Source: CADEDV01 sp964437415 | Lineage (GTDB): Bacteria > Bacteroidota > Bacteroidia > Chitinophagales > Chitinophagaceae | Assembly (NCBI GenBank): GCA_964437415.1 | Contig: CAYTGN010000002.1 | Location: 62,001-126,000 of the forward strand | Direction: 5' to 3' | DNA: 64,000 nucleotides | In this document: positions 25,649 to 33,649 of the stretch, one piece after another | Numbering within the stretch: position 1 is the first letter of the stretch | Layout of the letters: each line of letters begins with the position of its first letter | Notes under the pieces: generated by a model | Databases searched by the model: none | Seen by the model: only the letters and a program-made list of their open reading frames with translations | Told to the model about the DNA's origin: nothing | Position numbers and translations under genes: made by a program

Positions 25649-26211
25649 ATAAAATAATTCTTGCTTCACAATCTCCCCGCCGCAAACAACTGCTCGAATG
25701 GGCCGAAGTGCCTTTTGAAGTGGTGGTAAAAGAAACCGATGAACATTTCCCGCCGGGTTTGCAGCCGGAAGAAATAGCTGTTTACATTGCCCACAACAAG
25801 GCGCTGGCTGTTCAGCAGTGGCGAAACAGCGATGAAACTATTTTGGCTGCTGATACCATCGTGGTGCTGGGAGAGAATATCATCGGCAAACCCGTACACC
25901 GGGAAGAAGCCATCAGCATTTTACTGGCATTGTCCGGAGAAACCCACCTAGTCATAACAGGGGTTGTTATCAGGAAAGGGGAAAAAGAAGTTGCATTTGC
26001 AGATGCTACCGAAGTAGAATTTCATGACCTGACTCTGGAGCAGATTGAGTTCTATGTAAACAAATACAAACCCTTTGACAAGGCCGGCGCCTATGCCATA
26101 CAGGAATGGATCGGTGTGGTGGGCATCAAATCCATCAAAGGAGATTTTTATAATGTGATGGGACTGCCGGTAAGCAGGGTGGTGAGGGAACTGGAGAAGT
26201 TAATAAGTTGA
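25645..26211 (+). CDS. maf: Maf-family nucleotide pyrophosphatase
   Basis: A 188-residue house-cleaning enzyme that hydrolyses non-canonical or excess nucleoside triphosphates. It has the start IILASQSPRRKQLLEWAEV, the AADTIVVLG motif, KPVHREEAISILLALSGETHLVITGV and FDKAGAYAIQEWIG. The DTIV Asp is the expected catalytic base. It is translationally coupled to the upstream UbiA gene by ATGA. The last five codons lie inside an imperfect inverted repeat (26202-26299). Confidence 0.95.
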   Translation: MNKIILASQSPRRKQLLEWAEVPFEVVVKETDEHFPPGLQPEEIAVYIAHNKALAVQQWRNSDETILAADTIVVLGENIIGKPVHREEAISILLALSGETHLVITGVVIRKGEKEVAFADATEVEFHDLTLEQIEFYVNKYKPFDKAGAYAIQEWIGVVGIKSIKGDFYNVMGLPVSRVVRELEKLIS

Positions 26212-26299
26212 AACGTTGACAGGTTGAAAAGGAAATCTTCAAATCCGGGAAATCCTTATTAACTTTTCAATTTGTTATCCTGTTAACCTTTCAACCTCA
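26202..26299. repeat. Imperfect inverted repeat built on GTTGAAA/GTTAACA units
   Basis: The left arm (26202-26232) and the reverse complement of the right arm (about 26255-26297) share GTTGAAA-N-GTT-N-ACAGG, TTGAAAAG and AAGTTAATAAG in part. The left end covers the last codons and stop of maf. It lies between maf and the DUF2851 gene. It may form a long hairpin in RNA, or be a mobile intergenic repeat. Confidence 0.5.
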
Positions 26300-26303
26300 T
26301 CCC

Positions 26304-27560
26304 ATGACCGAACGGCTGCTACAATTCATCTGGCAATTCCAGTATTTCAACAAAAGTGAACTGTCCACTTTTGCTGAAGAACCACTGCAGGTGTTGCACC
26401 CGGGGCAGCACAATTCCAACCAGGGTCCCGATTTTCAAAACGCAAAGATCAGAATTCAAAAAACCACCTGGGCCGGCAGTATTGAACTGCACCTGAAAAC
26501 CTCGGACTGGTTAAAGCACAATCATCAAAACGACAGCAACTATGGAAATGTAATCCTGCATGTGGTGTGGGAGCATGATGCGGTAGTGAATGACCTTCCC
26601 GTTCTGGAACTGAAAAACAAGGTTCCAAAAATCCTGCTGCGGCGTTATGAAGAACTGATGCATGCCGCCGGTTTTATTCCCTGCGAAAAAAGTATTTCAA
26701 CCGTTCGTGAGATCACCTGGAAAGGCTGGAAAGAAAGATTGCTGGCAGAAAGATTATTGCGCAAAGCTGCAGTAGTTGAAAAATACTTGCTGCAAAACAA
26801 TTATCACTGGGAAGAAACCTTCTGGTGGCTGCTGGCCCGCAATTTCGGGATGAAAGTGAATGCTGATGCGTTTGAAGCTATAGCCCGATCGATACCATTT
26901 ACAGTCCTGGCAAAGCAAAAACAGCAGATACATCAGTTGGAAGCTTTATTTCTAGGGCAGGGTGGTTTACTTGAAGAAAAATTCAAAGAAGACTATCCCA
27001 AATTGTTGCAAAGAGAATATAGGTTTCAGCAAAGCAAGCATGGTATCAAACCTGTTTCATTACCGTTGCATTTTCTGCGAATGCGTCCGGGCAATTTCCC
27101 AACCATCCGGTTGGCACAGTTAGCCATGCTGGTGCATAACTCAGCCCATCTTTTTTCTAAAATCAAAGAAGCTGCTTCTTCAAAGGAAGTAAAAGAATGG
27201 TTTGATGTGACAGCCAATGATTACTGGCATTATCATTATCGGTTTGACGAAACGTCTGCTTTTAAAAAGAAAAAGCTGGGCGCCGCTATGATTGACAATA
27301 TCATCATCAATACGGTGGCGCCGGTGCTGTTTGCCTATGGCAATTATCACAAAGAACAAAAATATAAGGACAAAGCCCTGCAATGGTTAGAAGAAACCGC
27401 TGCGGAGAAGAATGCTATCACGAATGGTTTTACCAGGCTGAGTATAGAAAATAAAAATGCGTTTGACAGCCAGGCATTGATTGAGTTAAAGAATGAGTAT
27501 TGCAGTAAGAAGAGATGCCTCGATTGCTCTATTGGTAATTTTTTGTTGAAGAAAGAATAA
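26304..27560 (+). CDS. DUF2851 family protein
   Basis: A 418-residue soluble protein that I place in DUF2851 from its start (LLQFIWQFQYFNKSEL), HPGQHNSNQGPDFQNAKIRI, WAGSIELHLKTSDWLKHNH and NVILHVVWEHDA. The function is unknown. The N-terminal half has a nuclease-like look (GPDF, ELH-x-K and a D/E-rich order), but I cannot prove an active site. The C-terminus has a Cys cluster, YCSKKRCLDCSIGNFLL (C-x4-C-x2-C), that could hold a metal or Fe-S cluster. It is downstream of the fdx-iscX-UbiA-maf run. Confidence 0.85.
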   Translation: MTERLLQFIWQFQYFNKSELSTFAEEPLQVLHPGQHNSNQGPDFQNAKIRIQKTTWAGSIELHLKTSDWLKHNHQNDSNYGNVILHVVWEHDAVVNDLPVLELKNKVPKILLRRYEELMHAAGFIPCEKSISTVREITWKGWKERLLAERLLRKAAVVEKYLLQNNYHWEETFWWLLARNFGMKVNADAFEAIARSIPFTVLAKQKQQIHQLEALFLGQGGLLEEKFKEDYPKLLQREYRFQQSKHGIKPVSLPLHFLRMRPGNFPTIRLAQLAMLVHNSAHLFSKIKEAASSKEVKEWFDVTANDYWHYHYRFDETSAFKKKKLGAAMIDNIIINTVAPVLFAYGNYHKEQKYKDKALQWLEETAAEKNAITNGFTRLSIENKNAFDSQALIELKNEYCSKKRCLDCSIGNFLLKKE

Positions 27561-27700
27561 CCGCAGAGACGGAGAGGCGCAGAGAATAGAAAATGAGAAA
27601 TAAGGAATAGGAAATAAAAAAATGAAAGTAAATGTCTCCGATCTTTTCCGAAAATTAGAACAGAGTATAAATTAAACATAGCGTCTCTGCGCCTCAGCGG
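27561..27700. repeat. MITE-like intergenic repeat with GCAGAGACG-type inverted ends
   Basis: The left end (27561-27585, CCGCAGAGACGGAGAGGCGC) and the right end (27681-27700, GCGTCTCTGCGCCTCAGCGG) are imperfect inverted copies separated by ~95 bases of purine-rich DNA. Similar CCGCAGAGGCGCAGAG elements are, from memory, scattered in many environmental bacterial genomes. It lies exactly between the convergent DUF2851 and OsmC genes. Confidence 0.6.
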
Positions 27701-27706
27701 TAAATC

Positions 27707-28120
27707 TCACACCCAGCTTCCCCAATCCACTTTCACTTCAATATCCGGGTGGATGCTTTGCATCACGGGGCAGGTTTCGCCGGTGTTCTTTAAAATGGTT
27801 TTTGTTTTTTCCTCAATATCTCTCAGCGAATCGGGTATATGAAATGTTAATTCTATGCCGCCCACCCGGCGTGGATCGGCCTTCATTATTTTCAGCATAT
27901 CAATCTTCACCCCGTCCAGGTCAAAACCCATTGACCGGGCTTTGATGCCCATCACCGTGATCATACAGGTGGCCAGGGAAGTGGCCATCAGGTCAGTGGG
28001 AGAGAAGCGTTCGCCTTTCCCGTTATTGTCAACCGGGGCATCGGTTTCAAAAGAGGAGCCGCTTCGGAGGTGGGTGCAGGTGGTACGGAGACCGCCATTG
28101 TAAACAACTGTGGACGTCAT
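27707..28120 (-). CDS. OsmC family peroxiredoxin
   Basis: A 137-residue OsmC/Ohr-fold protein, a thiol peroxidase family that reduces organic hydroperoxides. The peroxidatic Cys lies in TSLATCMITVMGIKARSMG and the resolving Cys in TGETCPVMQSI. FSPTDLMA precedes the first. The fold is small and dimeric in known members. It converges with the DUF2851 gene across the repeat at 27561-27700. Confidence 0.92.
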   Translation of the reverse strand: MTSTVVYNGGLRTTCTHLRSGSSFETDAPVDNNGKGERFSPTDLMATSLATCMITVMGIKARSMGFDLDGVKIDMLKIMKADPRRVGGIELTFHIPDSLRDIEEKTKTILKNTGETCPVMQSIHPDIEVKVDWGSWV

Positions 28121-28262
28121 TATGTTTTTTTGCCCTAAATTTACAGCATGTCTGAATCCTAAAAAGACAAAATATCAGTTACCACTAATTTTTTAAACTT
28201 TTTGTGCAACGATTTGTCTTTTGTTATTTTCAGTATCATACTTATTCAATAAACAGTATTGT

Positions 28263-29072
28263 GTGAAAAAACTCAGTTTGCCGGCCTTCATCTTAGTGAT
28301 CACTGCTTGTGCTAATTTGCAGGCCCAGGATGGCCCGGGGAAAGCAGATAAGCAGGACCGGAAAGAAGCCCGCCGCGAAAAGATCAATAATCTCATCAGG
28401 CAATCGGAAGAAGGAGTGCTGGTATTCCGCAAACAAAGCATTTTTGGCATCCAGGCCCGCACCAATGGGTATGGCATTTTTTATGAACTGGGAAAAATGA
28501 AAACCCAGCGAAAAACCACTATCTACCGGATTGATATCGTAGAAACCAAGAGTCCAAAAGAAGAAAAACTGGTAAATGCCAACTCTTTTTTTGGCAACCC
28601 GCTTATTTACGGAAAACTAAATTATTTCTACCCGGTGACAATTGGTGTAGGCCAGCAAATGATGCTGGGACAAAAAGGCAATAAGAACGGAGTGGCTGTT
28701 TCTCTTGTTTACAATGGCGGCTTGTCACTTGGTTTATTACGACCCTATTATGTTTCTGCGAATGATCCTAATGTTGGAAGGGAAAGAATTTTTAAATACT
28801 CACAGGAAGACAGTGCTCTTTTTCTTGGACCCACTCTCACCGGCAGTGGCGGCCTTGGTAAAGGCTGGGACGGTATAAAAATTAAACCAGGTGCATTTGC
28901 CAAAGCAGCCATGCGGTTTGATTATGGCCGTTTCAATGAAGCGGTGTCCGGTCTTGAAATTGGTATGAGCATCGAAGCTTATGCCGATAATATCGAAATA
29001 CTTTTTGGTCAAAAAGAAAGACGACTTTTCTTCCAGGGCTATATCGCCATCCTGTTTGGACGAAGAAAGTAA
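28263..29072 (+). CDS. Exported protein, putative outer-membrane beta-barrel, unknown function
   Basis: A 269-residue exported protein. The GTG at 28263 gives a proper signal peptide (KKLSLPAFILVITACANLQAQ); the frame extends 14 codons upstream with a poorer start. After a basic linker (KADKQDRKEARREKIN) the rest alternates polar and hydrophobic residues with many Gly/Tyr/Phe (FFGNPLIYGKLNYFYPVTIGVGQQ; GVAVSLVYNGGLSLGLLRPYYV) and ends LFFQGYIAILFGRRK, as in small outer-membrane barrels. No family is recognised. lipA follows after 18 bases. Confidence 0.75.
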   Translation: MKKLSLPAFILVITACANLQAQDGPGKADKQDRKEARREKINNLIRQSEEGVLVFRKQSIFGIQARTNGYGIFYELGKMKTQRKTTIYRIDIVETKSPKEEKLVNANSFFGNPLIYGKLNYFYPVTIGVGQQMMLGQKGNKNGVAVSLVYNGGLSLGLLRPYYVSANDPNVGRERIFKYSQEDSALFLGPTLTGSGGLGKGWDGIKIKPGAFAKAAMRFDYGRFNEAVSGLEIGMSIEAYADNIEILFGQKERRLFFQGYIAILFGRRK

Positions 29073-29086
29073 TGCCCGTAATTTTG
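29055..29086 (+). promoter_or_regulatory. Putative lipA promoter (TTTG-N20-TAATTTTG)
   Basis: This pair has both the -33 and -7 elements of the Bacteroidota promoter at good spacing. The -7 box ends 4 bases before the lipA ATG, so transcription would start at or inside the start codon, giving a leaderless mRNA. The -33 element lies inside the previous gene. Confidence 0.45.
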
Positions 29087-29090
29087 CCGA

Positions 29091-30029
29091 ATGACAGAAC
29101 TCCCCGTTGTACCTGCTGTTGCTGAATTTGCGGGCCGGACAAAAAAACCGGACTGGCTAAGGGTTAAACTTCCTATCGGAGAAAGTTACAAGCATGTTCG
29201 CCAGTTGGTGGACAGTCACAAACTGCATACTATATGCGAAAGCGGCAATTGTCCCAACATGGGCGAATGCTGGGGCGCAGGCACCGCCACGTTTATGATA
29301 TTGGGGAACACTTGCACCCGCAGTTGCGGTTTTTGTGCGGTGGCCACCGGCAAACCGGAACCTGTTGACTGGGATGAGCCCCAGCGGGTGGCTGAGGCAA
29401 TTCATTTAATGAAAGTGAAACATGCAGTGATCACTTCTGTGGACAGGGACGAACTGAAAGATGGTGGCTCCATCATCTGGCAAAATACTATCAAAGCCGT
29501 GAAATCATTAAACCCCGATACGACATTAGAAACCCTGATACCAGATTTCAAGGGCAAAAAAGAAGACATTCAAAGAGTGGCAGATGCAGCGCCGGAAGTG
29601 GTAAGCCACAATATTGAAACTGTTGAACGTCTCACCAGGCAAGTCCGCATCCAGGCAAAATACTGGCGAAGTATGGAAGTGATCCGTACATTGAAGGAAG
29701 GCGGTATGAGAACAAAAAGCGGCATCATGCTGGGTCTTGGTGAAACAAAAGAAGAAGTGGTGCAAACGATCAAAGACCTTCGGGATAATGGTTGTGATGT
29801 TATTACTATCGGGCAATACCTGCAGCCCACAAAAAAACATTTACCGGTTCATCGTTTTGTTCATCCTGATGAATTTGCAGAATATCGTGAAATAGGCTAT
29901 GATCTCGGATTGGATTATGTGGAAAGCGGCCCGCTGGTTCGTTCTTCCTATCACAGCGAAAAACATGTGTTTGCGGGACTAGGAAGAAAAGAATGGGAAG
30001 CATCTAAACAAACTTCTCCTTTATCATAA
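29091..30029 (+). CDS. lipA: Lipoyl synthase
   Basis: A 312-residue radical-SAM enzyme that inserts two sulfurs into octanoyl groups to make lipoate on E2 and GcvH proteins. The auxiliary cluster Cys are C49, C54 and C60 (CESGNCPNMGEC); the radical-SAM Cys are C75, C79 and C82 (CTRSCGFC). The C-terminal RSSYHSEK carries the Arg-Ser-Ser-Tyr motif that binds the auxiliary cluster. GQYLQPTKKHLPVHRFVHPDEF is typical. It can serve the pyruvate dehydrogenase complex whose E1 beta gene is also in this window. Confidence 0.97.
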   Translation: MTELPVVPAVAEFAGRTKKPDWLRVKLPIGESYKHVRQLVDSHKLHTICESGNCPNMGECWGAGTATFMILGNTCTRSCGFCAVATGKPEPVDWDEPQRVAEAIHLMKVKHAVITSVDRDELKDGGSIIWQNTIKAVKSLNPDTTLETLIPDFKGKKEDIQRVADAAPEVVSHNIETVERLTRQVRIQAKYWRSMEVIRTLKEGGMRTKSGIMLGLGETKEEVVQTIKDLRDNGCDVITIGQYLQPTKKHLPVHRFVHPDEFAEYREIGYDLGLDYVESGPLVRSSYHSEKHVFAGLGRKEWEASKQTSPLS

Positions 30030-30081
30030 CCCTTTGCCTTTTGTTTGGTAAATTGCATCTTCACCAGTCGGGCAGTCATCA

Positions 30082-32022
30082 ATGAAAATTGTTTGCGGCA
30101 TTATTCTGATACTACCTGCCATTTTGATTACCCTTGAAGTAACAGGTCAGCCCGGTACCTACATTCTTAATGGCTCAGCAGCTCAAAATACCTGTAATTG
30201 TTACACTCTCACCAGTGAGGTGAACTTCCAGAGCGGAAGTGTCTGGAATGCCAGCAAAATCAGCCTTAAAGATCCTTTTGATTTTGTCTTTAACGTTTAT
30301 CTTGGTTGCAAAGACCCTGATGGTGCCGATGGCATTGTTTTTATTTTACAACCTATCAGCACCAGCATTGGCACGGCCGGAGGTGGCATGGGTTTCCAGG
30401 GCATCACTCCATCAATAGGCATCGCATTAGACACCTGGCAGAATACAGACCTAAATGATCCTGTTTTTGATCACATCAGCATCCAGACAAACGGCAACAG
30501 CACTCACGGAAGCGATCTTGCAGGCCCGGTACAGGCATCTGCCACAAGCTCAAATATTGAGGATTGCCAGTGGCACACTTTGCGAATAAGCTGGGACCCT
30601 GCAACCTTTACTGTTCGTACCTATTTTGACGGGACATTAAGGCTTGAAACTACAATTGACTTAGTGGCCAATATCTTCAATAACGATCCATTGGTTTTTT
30701 GGGGATTCAGCGCTGCTACCGGCGGATCAAACAATGTGCAGCAGTTTTGCACAGCTTTAAATCCCGGTTTCATTGCAAACACAACCGCCAATGGTGTTTG
30801 CCTCGGTACACCCATTGTTTTCAACAATACTTCCGAATCATTTGCCCCCATCACAAGCTATCATTGGGATTTTGGTAATGGCAGCACCAGTTCATCACCC
30901 AACCCGCCACCACTGTTGTATGCAAATCCCGGTGCTTATGATATAAAGTTTGCAATTACTGGTCTTGATGGTTGCTTTAGTGATACTTTGAGGCGAACGA
31001 TCTATGTGGGTGATTTTCCTGTGGCCGGTTTTGAAGTGATAGACACCTGCGCAGGTTCGCCACCCCGCATAATCGATCACTCAACTGTTGCGGTTGGGAA
31101 CATCGGTAACTGGACGTGGAGCATCTATGGCAACCAGGTTTCTTCTGCTGCAACGCCAAATCTTCAGCTAATAGGTTTGCCGGCCGGGCCGTATGACCTG
31201 GAACTTACTGTTACCAGCATATTCGGGTGCACAACCCAACCTGTGATGGACACATTTCTTATTATACCACGTCCGCAGATAGAGGCAACAGGCGATGATG
31301 GTTGTGCTGATATACCCGTTTTGTTTTCCGGCAACCAATTGGACAATGCCAGCTTTATTACACAATGGAACTGGCAGTTTGGTGATGGCCAAGGCAGCAT
31401 CGTGCAAAACCCTCAGCATATTTTCGCAAACACAGGAAACTATACGGTGCAGGTGAACGCAATGGCTGATAACGGCTGCCCGTCTGAAACGATCAGCATA
31501 CCCGTTATCATCAACCGGGCCATTGCAAATGCCGGTAATGACACATTGGTGATAAAAGATACCCCATTTTTATTGCAGGGAAGCGGAAACGGATCATTCA
31601 ACTGGTCGCCACCGTCCGGCATCAACAACAGTCAATTGCCAAATCCGCAGGCGGTGCTGCAGGATGATATTACATACACACTCACGGTCACCACACCTGA
31701 AGGGTGCTTTGCGTCCGATAATGTCACTGTAACAGTGTTCAAAGGTTCGGCTGTGTATGTACCCACAGGGTTCACTCCCAACAATGACGGGCTCAATGAC
31801 TTGCTGAGACCTTATTTACCGGGGATTGAAAAATTGGAATACTTTACAGTGTATAATCGCTGGGGACAAATGGTTTTTACCACAAAAACAATTGGTGAAG
31901 GCTGGAACGGGTGGTTCAAGGGAACAGCACAAAGTCCCGGCTCATATGTATGGAAGCTTAAAGCTGTTGATTATGGGGGCAAAGTATATCCTATGAAAGG
32001 AATAACCACATTAATCAGGTAA
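30082..32022 (+). CDS. L-type lectin/PKD protein with T9SS type B (CHU_C) sorting domain
   Basis: A 646-residue secreted protein. After the signal peptide comes an L-type lectin-like beta-sandwich (about 25-235; CNCYTLTSEVNFQSGSVWN, GADGIVFILQP, GIALDTWQN, DHISIQTNG). PKD-type repeats follow with SYHWDFGNGSTSSS, WTWSIYG and QWNWQFGDGQGSIVQNPQH (about 260-500), then a SPPSG segment. The C-terminus, VPTGFTPNNDGLNDLLRP to YNRWGQMVF and GSYVWKLKAVD, is the gliding-type domain that targets the T9SS. Lectin folds usually bind glycans; the ligand is unknown. One base separates its stop from the next ATG, so it leads a three-gene unit. Confidence 0.88.
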   Translation: MKIVCGIILILPAILITLEVTGQPGTYILNGSAAQNTCNCYTLTSEVNFQSGSVWNASKISLKDPFDFVFNVYLGCKDPDGADGIVFILQPISTSIGTAGGGMGFQGITPSIGIALDTWQNTDLNDPVFDHISIQTNGNSTHGSDLAGPVQASATSSNIEDCQWHTLRISWDPATFTVRTYFDGTLRLETTIDLVANIFNNDPLVFWGFSAATGGSNNVQQFCTALNPGFIANTTANGVCLGTPIVFNNTSESFAPITSYHWDFGNGSTSSSPNPPPLLYANPGAYDIKFAITGLDGCFSDTLRRTIYVGDFPVAGFEVIDTCAGSPPRIIDHSTVAVGNIGNWTWSIYGNQVSSAATPNLQLIGLPAGPYDLELTVTSIFGCTTQPVMDTFLIIPRPQIEATGDDGCADIPVLFSGNQLDNASFITQWNWQFGDGQGSIVQNPQHIFANTGNYTVQVNAMADNGCPSETISIPVIINRAIANAGNDTLVIKDTPFLLQGSGNGSFNWSPPSGINNSQLPNPQAVLQDDITYTLTVTTPEGCFASDNVTVTVFKGSAVYVPTGFTPNNDGLNDLLRPYLPGIEKLEYFTVYNRWGQMVFTTKTIGEGWNGWFKGTAQSPGSYVWKLKAVDYGGKVYPMKGITTLIR

Positions 32023-32023
32023 T

Positions 32024-33004
32024 ATGAGAAAGCTTTTTTCGATTGTTGTATTGTTGATAGCATTGCATGGCAAGGCCCAGTTGAAATGGGTTAATGTGGA
32101 TTCTTTGTTCGGACCGTTGCCTTCTTCTGTTCATGTTTATAAAACAAACGGTCTGCTGGATGGCAAACCGAATATTGCTTATTATGTTGAGGCTGATTTG
32201 AAAGACAAACAACTGAAGTTTGATGTGGACACAACACTTGGCAGAAGAATGCGACCTTCTGAATTTTACGAAAGAAATGATAAGCCGGTACTGGTGGTGA
32301 ATACCACTTTCTTTTCTTTTGCCACTAACCAGAACCTGAATGCAGTTATTAAAAAAGAAAAACTGTTGGGATACAATATTCATTCTGTTCCGGGCCGCGG
32401 CAAAGATACTCTCACCTTCCGGCATCCGTTTGGCAGCGCCATAGGTTTCACCAAAAAGGGAAGGGCAGACATTGCCTGGTTGTTTACCGATTCCAGCAAA
32501 AAATCAGCATATGCCCTGCAAACAGAGCAGGCGCCAGTAAAAGATTCTTCCTTTGTTTATACCTACGAAATGGCCAAAAATCATTCCTCAATAATTTTTG
32601 ATGGAGGCTCATTACCCACCTTAAAGAAATGGAAAATGAGAACGGCTGTTGGCGGCGGGCCTGTTTTGGTTCAATATGGCCAGGTGAGGATTACCAATGA
32701 TGAGGAACTGAAATTTGCCGGCAAAGCAATTGATGACAAACATCCCCGCACAGCGATGGGCTATACAAAGGATAATAAGCTCATTATTCTTGTGATAGAA
32801 GGCCGCAACCCCGGTGTGGCAGAAGGAGCAAGCCTGACACAGGAAGCCCAAATGCTCAAAGACATAGGTTGCTGGGAAGCATTGAACCTCGATGGAGGCG
32901 GCAGCAGTTGCGTACTGGTAAATGGAAAGGAAACCATAAGAGTTTCAGATGCGGCAGGTCAGAGGCCTGTTCCGGCAGTGTTCATAATTAAGGCTGCGAA
33001 ATAG
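32024..33004 (+). CDS. Phosphodiester glycosidase (NAGPA)-domain protein
   Basis: A 326-residue exported protein with signal peptide MRKLFSIVVLLIALHGKAQ. It has the NAGPA/DUF2233 fold: VVNTTFFSF (Asn/Phe-rich start), YNIHSVPGRG, AVGGGPVLVQYGQV, HPRTAMGYTKDNKLIILVIEG and LNLDGGGSSCVLVNGK near the end. Family members remove GlcNAc from GlcNAc-1-phospho-mannose or act in cell-wall glycan hydrolysis, so a role on a surface glycan or exopolysaccharide is plausible. Its position directly behind the lectin protein suggests a shared target. Confidence 0.87.
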   Translation: MRKLFSIVVLLIALHGKAQLKWVNVDSLFGPLPSSVHVYKTNGLLDGKPNIAYYVEADLKDKQLKFDVDTTLGRRMRPSEFYERNDKPVLVVNTTFFSFATNQNLNAVIKKEKLLGYNIHSVPGRGKDTLTFRHPFGSAIGFTKKGRADIAWLFTDSSKKSAYALQTEQAPVKDSSFVYTYEMAKNHSSIIFDGGSLPTLKKWKMRTAVGGGPVLVQYGQVRITNDEELKFAGKAIDDKHPRTAMGYTKDNKLIILVIEGRNPGVAEGASLTQEAQMLKDIGCWEALNLDGGGSSCVLVNGKETIRVSDAAGQRPVPAVFIIKAAK

Positions 33005-33048
33005 CCTGTCTGGCACAGTTTTCCCGACTATTATCTAAAATCACAATT

Positions 33049-33570
33049 ATGAGGAACTTTTTCATTCTTGCAGGCGTTGCATTATCCGTACTGGCCATCG
33101 TTATTACAGCCTGCCAAAAAAACAATATTGAATCAGGAAGCACTTATTTGAAAGTGAGGTTGACTGACAGTCCTTTTGATGCATCAGAAGTGAATGTGGA
33201 AATACTAAAGGTGAGGGTGAATTTCCGAAATGATTCCACGGGTTGGATTGATCTTGCCACCAATGCGGGGGTCTACAACCTGCTGGCCTTGCAAAACGGC
33301 GTTGATACTTTGCTGGCCCAGGGGCAGGTACCCTCCAATGATGTAGGAGAAGTAAGACTCATACTGGGTACTCAAAACAGTATTGTCATTGACAGTGTAT
33401 CTCAACCGATGATGGTGCCCAGCGGCAGCCAGACCGGTTTAAAAATAAAAGTGGACAGGCAACTGAATGTGGGACTTGATTCGCTGATCGTTGATTTTGA
33501 TGCGGGTCTATCCGTTGTTCGCACCGGCAATAACAATTACATACTGAAACCTGTATTGAGAGTGCTCTAA
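33049..33570 (+). CDS. DUF4382 domain lipoprotein
   Basis: A 173-residue lipoprotein with lipobox VITAC (Cys near residue 22) and a DUF4382 domain: YLKVRLTDSPFDASEVNVEILKVRV, then WIDLATNAGVYNLLALQNGVDTLLAQGQVPSNDVGEVRLIL and IKVDRQLNVGLDSLIVDFDAGLSVV. It is a beta-rich envelope protein of unknown function. It is the third gene of the surface unit and is followed by a terminator. Confidence 0.88.
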   Translation: MRNFFILAGVALSVLAIVITACQKNNIESGSTYLKVRLTDSPFDASEVNVEILKVRVNFRNDSTGWIDLATNAGVYNLLALQNGVDTLLAQGQVPSNDVGEVRLILGTQNSIVIDSVSQPMMVPSGSQTGLKIKVDRQLNVGLDSLIVDFDAGLSVVRTGNNNYILKPVLRVL

Positions 33571-33592
33571 AACTTTTTTCGGATAAAATTTG

Positions 33593-33625
33593 AAAAGCCC
33601 GGGCTGATGAACAGTCCGGGCTTTT
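33593..33625. terminator. Bidirectional terminator
   Basis: AAAAGCCCGGGCT pairs with AGTCCGGGCTTTT (one wobble) around a 7-base loop, with T-rich sequence on both sides. It separates the DUF4382 gene from the convergent ROK kinase gene. Confidence 0.85.
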
Positions 33626-33649
33626 GTTTTAGCGATTGTAATAGTATTG

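Noticed and set aside
26202..27700. CRISPR-like appearance of short repeats
   Set aside because: Units are inverted and irregular, without equal-length spacers or cas genes.
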